Of a DNA stretch of 7,857 nucleotides, positions 5,981 through 7,857 are shown in pieces (the first letter of the stretch is position 1; each line of letters starts with the position of its first letter). The notes beneath the pieces were generated by a model that saw only the letters and a program-made list of their open reading frames with translations, was not told the origin of the DNA and did not search any database. Made by a program: the position numbers and the translations under genes. Source of the stretch: Anaerocolumna sp. (GTDB lineage Bacteria; Bacillota; Clostridia; Lachnospirales; Lachnospiraceae); the NCBI GenBank assembly GCA_029256035.1, contig JAQSYR010000056.1, positions 1 to 7,857 of the forward strand. Reading direction: 5' to 3'.

Positions 5981-7238
5981 TATTGAGGTTAATGTAGAAG
6001 AAGTATTTGATGAAACTAAAGTAAAAAAACTTTCATTCTTGGAATTAATAAAAAAAATAGGTCCAGGCATCATACTAACAGGTATTGTTATTGGACCTGG
6101 AGCAATTACCACCGCTTCTATGATTGGTGCAAAATATGGTTACAGCCTTATCTGGCTCTACATTTTAATTGCTTTTATGGGAACAACATACGTTCTTGTA
6201 ACATACAGACTTTCAATGCTTACCGGTATGCCAACACTCCATGCAATTAGACATTATTATGGTAAGTTTGCCGCTGGCTTTACAGGATTAGCTTTGTTTC
6301 TGACCTGCTGCTTCTTTACCATTGGTAATATATCTGGAACAGGTGCTGGTATGAATCTAATATTCGGTATGGATTGGAAACTTGGCGCAATGATTATGAT
6401 TTTGGTATTGATATATTGTTATTTTTCTAAAGGGGTATATTCCAAGATTGAAAAAGCAGTAGGGATATGTGTTATCGGTATGATTATTGCATTCTACATA
6501 ACACTGGTAGGTACTGGCGGACCGAATTTTGGAGCATTAGGTAAAGGACTTGTACAATGGCGTTTTCCTGAAGGCAGTTTAGCTACTTCACTTGGGTTTT
6601 TAAGCACTCATGCAGCTTTGACCACAGGTATTTACGGAACTTACCTTGGAATTGAAAAGAAATGGAAAAAAGAAGATTTATTTAATGGAACCATGAAGGT
6701 TGATACCATTGCACATGTTTTGTGTGTAATCTTGATTAGCGCAGCGATTATGATTGTTGCCGCTAATGTATTAAATCCAACTAAGACGGTTGTAAAATCA
6801 CCAGCAGAATTAGCTGAAATGCTAATGCCAGTTATGGGAAGCATTGCAAGACCCATAATGGGTATAGCACTTCTTGGTGCAGGTTTCTCTTCTCTCCTTG
6901 GAAATACACAAAGAGGTGTTGTTCTACTTAATGCAGGTTTTAATAAACCAACTGCACTAGAAGATAAGAGTATTAAATTCGGTGCAATGATAGTCCTGGT
7001 AATATCAGCAGTTATCTGCTTCTTATATAATGGTTCTCCGGTTCAGCTTATCTTTATTGCAAACCTGGCAACAGCAATTGCAACACCCGTATCCGGTGCC
7101 TTCATTCTCTTGATGATTTGGCGAAAAGATACTACCGGCGGACTTAGAGCACCAAAAGCATTAAGAATTAGTATGTCAATCTGCTATATTATATGTATCT
7201 TTTTAACAGCATCTTCATTGATTAAATTGTTATCCTAA
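5973..7238 (+). CDS. Nramp-family (LeuT-fold) transporter lacking canonical metal-binding residues
   Basis: This 421-residue inner-membrane protein has about 11 hydrophobic helices after a hydrophilic N-terminal tail of some 30 residues. The family signature is clear: the TM1 region GPGAITTASMIGAKYGYSLIW (41-61) aligns with DPGNxxTxxxAGxxxGYxLLW of MntH, and TM6 (about 209-226) aligns around IYGTYLG. Both metal-coordinating motifs are replaced. DPGN is GPGA (41-44), and the MPH of TM6 is LTT (216-218). Canonical Mn/Fe transport is therefore unlikely, and an organic substrate, processed by the upstream aldolase, is my inference. Start codon 5973 is forced by an in-frame stop at 5955-5957 with no alternative start between them. 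It lacks a nearby ribosome site and may depend on the short ORF that overlaps it. It is followed by a strong hairpin. Confidence 0.88.
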   Translation: MNDIEVNVEEVFDETKVKKLSFLELIKKIGPGIILTGIVIGPGAITTASMIGAKYGYSLIWLYILIAFMGTTYVLVTYRLSMLTGMPTLHAIRHYYGKFAAGFTGLALFLTCCFFTIGNISGTGAGMNLIFGMDWKLGAMIMILVLIYCYFSKGVYSKIEKAVGICVIGMIIAFYITLVGTGGPNFGALGKGLVQWRFPEGSLATSLGFLSTHAALTTGIYGTYLGIEKKWKKEDLFNGTMKVDTIAHVLCVILISAAIMIVAANVLNPTKTVVKSPAELAEMLMPVMGSIARPIMGIALLGAGFSSLLGNTQRGVVLLNAGFNKPTALEDKSIKFGAMIVLVISAVICFLYNGSPVQLIFIANLATAIATPVSGAFILLMIWRKDTTGGLRAPKALRISMSICYIICIFLTASSLIKLLS

Positions 7239-7268
7239 AAATAATAGTATATAGAATTTTATAAAACA

Positions 7269-7310
7269 GGGAGTAAACTTGCCTCAGCTTGTGAGGCGTA
7301 AGTTACTCCC
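7269..7310. terminator. Long hairpin, probable terminator after the transporter gene
   Basis: GGGAGTAA(A)CTTGCCTCA (7269-7286) pairs with TGAGGC-GT-AAGTTACTCCC (7292-7310) across a 5-base loop. The stem has about 17 pairs, with a one-base bulge on the left arm and a two-base bulge on the right. It starts 30 bases after the transporter stop and is followed by the T-rich ATCTTTCT. The T-run is interrupted, so termination may be partial and some read-through into the lacI-type gene is possible. Confidence 0.65.
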
Positions 7311-7379
7311 ATCTTTCTAACTATAATTTTTACTATAGGTAATGCACTTTTTCCTAATAAACAAATAAATGGATTATCA

Positions 7380-7408
7380 TTGAATTCTTAATAGTTTAGG
7401 CTTACTAT
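7380..7408 (+). promoter_or_regulatory. Weak candidate promoter for the LacI-family gene
   Basis: TTGAAT (7380-7385), a 17-base spacer and TACTAT (7403-7408, followed by TTATATT) match the consensus at four of six positions in each box. In such AT-rich DNA this is only suggestive. The remainder of the 305-base gap between transporter and regulator shows no gene, and no copy of the CAATCGATTG palindrome. Confidence 0.3.
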
Positions 7409-7543
7409 TATATTTAAATAAAGAGATTCTATTCCTTGAAGATAATAAATTTCGGGAAAAGTATGAAACTACATTGTGTAGAATATATATTAAATCCTTA
7501 GAATAATAACGGACATTAATAAATAGTTAGGAGTGTATATAAG

Positions 7544-7857
7544 ATGGCTACTTTAAAAGATGTTGCAAAATTAGCATGTGTAGATGTAAGTACAGTATCC
7601 AGAGCAATAAATAATTCTTCTTACGTTCATCCAGAAACTAAGAAAAAAATTTATGCAGCAATAGAACAACTCAGCTATAAGCCTAATTTATTAACCAAAG
7701 GGTTGCGTCAAGGGAAACGACACACAATAGGAGTAGTAGTACCAAGTATTAATTTATCTATTTTTGGTGAAGTTGTTCAAGGAATAGAAAGGCAAGCACA
7801 GAAACTTGGTTATAGCATTGTGATTTGTAATACGAAAGATAATCCAGATTTGGAAGA
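7544..7857 (+). CDS. LacI-family transcriptional repressor, N-terminal part (runs off the window)
   Basis: An open frame from ATG 7544 continues to the window end (104 complete codons). AGGAG (7529-7533) lies 10 bases upstream. Residues 3-25 form the classic LacI helix-turn-helix (TLKDVAKLA, then STVSRAINN), followed by the YKPN hinge start and a hinge helix LLTKGLRQGK. From about residue 64 the periplasmic-binding-protein-like sensor domain begins (HTIGVVVPSI, then GEVVQGIERQAQKLGY). The protein would bind DNA as a dimer and respond to a small ligand. It lies downstream of the aldolase and transporter genes on the same strand, so local control of that operon through the palindrome at 4751-4760 is the simplest inference. 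The effector-binding part is outside the window, so ligand class cannot be judged. Confidence 0.92.
   Translation, partial: MATLKDVAKLACVDVSTVSRAINNSSYVHPETKKKIYAAIEQLSYKPNLLTKGLRQGKRHTIGVVVPSINLSIFGEVVQGIERQAQKLGYSIVICNTKDNPDLE

Overview
The window is AT-rich DNA with strong AGGAG/AAGGAG ribosome sites, sigma-A-type promoters and genes of clostridial character. It most likely comes from a Clostridia (Lachnospiraceae-like) chromosome; this is inferred from composition and protein style, not from a marker gene. All genes are on the + strand. No tRNA, rRNA, CRISPR array or insertion sequence was seen.

Region 1 (1-2951) is the end of a MoxR/VWA-type locus. It holds the 3' part of an unrecognised gene, then a MoxR-family AAA+ ATPase gene, then a DUF2201-type protein that joins an HEXXH metallopeptidase-like domain to a VWA-like domain. 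The ATPase gene is broken. Its Walker A half (422 on) and its sensor/arginine-finger half (from about 643) lie in different frames, and the Walker B segment between them is absent. This is best explained by an internal deletion of roughly 40 codons whose length is not a multiple of three. The VWA partner is intact.

Region 2 (2952-4594) holds a stand-alone methyl-accepting chemotaxis protein behind a good promoter. It has two membrane helices, a HAMP domain and a signalling domain, but almost no extracellular sensor. A five-copy 16-bp tandem repeat overlaps its stop codon, followed by a terminator-like hairpin.

Region 3 (4595-7857) looks like a catabolic operon. A promoter with a CG-centred palindrome just past the predicted start site leads into a dihydrodipicolinate synthase/N-acetylneuraminate lyase-family (DapA superfamily) aldolase. 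An Nramp-fold transporter follows; both its TM1 and TM6 metal-binding motifs are replaced. A 14-codon upstream ORF overlaps the transporter start and may couple its translation. After a long hairpin comes the start of a LacI-family repressor that runs off the window. A plausible reading (inference) is that the transporter imports an organic acid or sugar acid, the aldolase cleaves or dehydrates it, and the LacI protein represses the operon through the palindrome.
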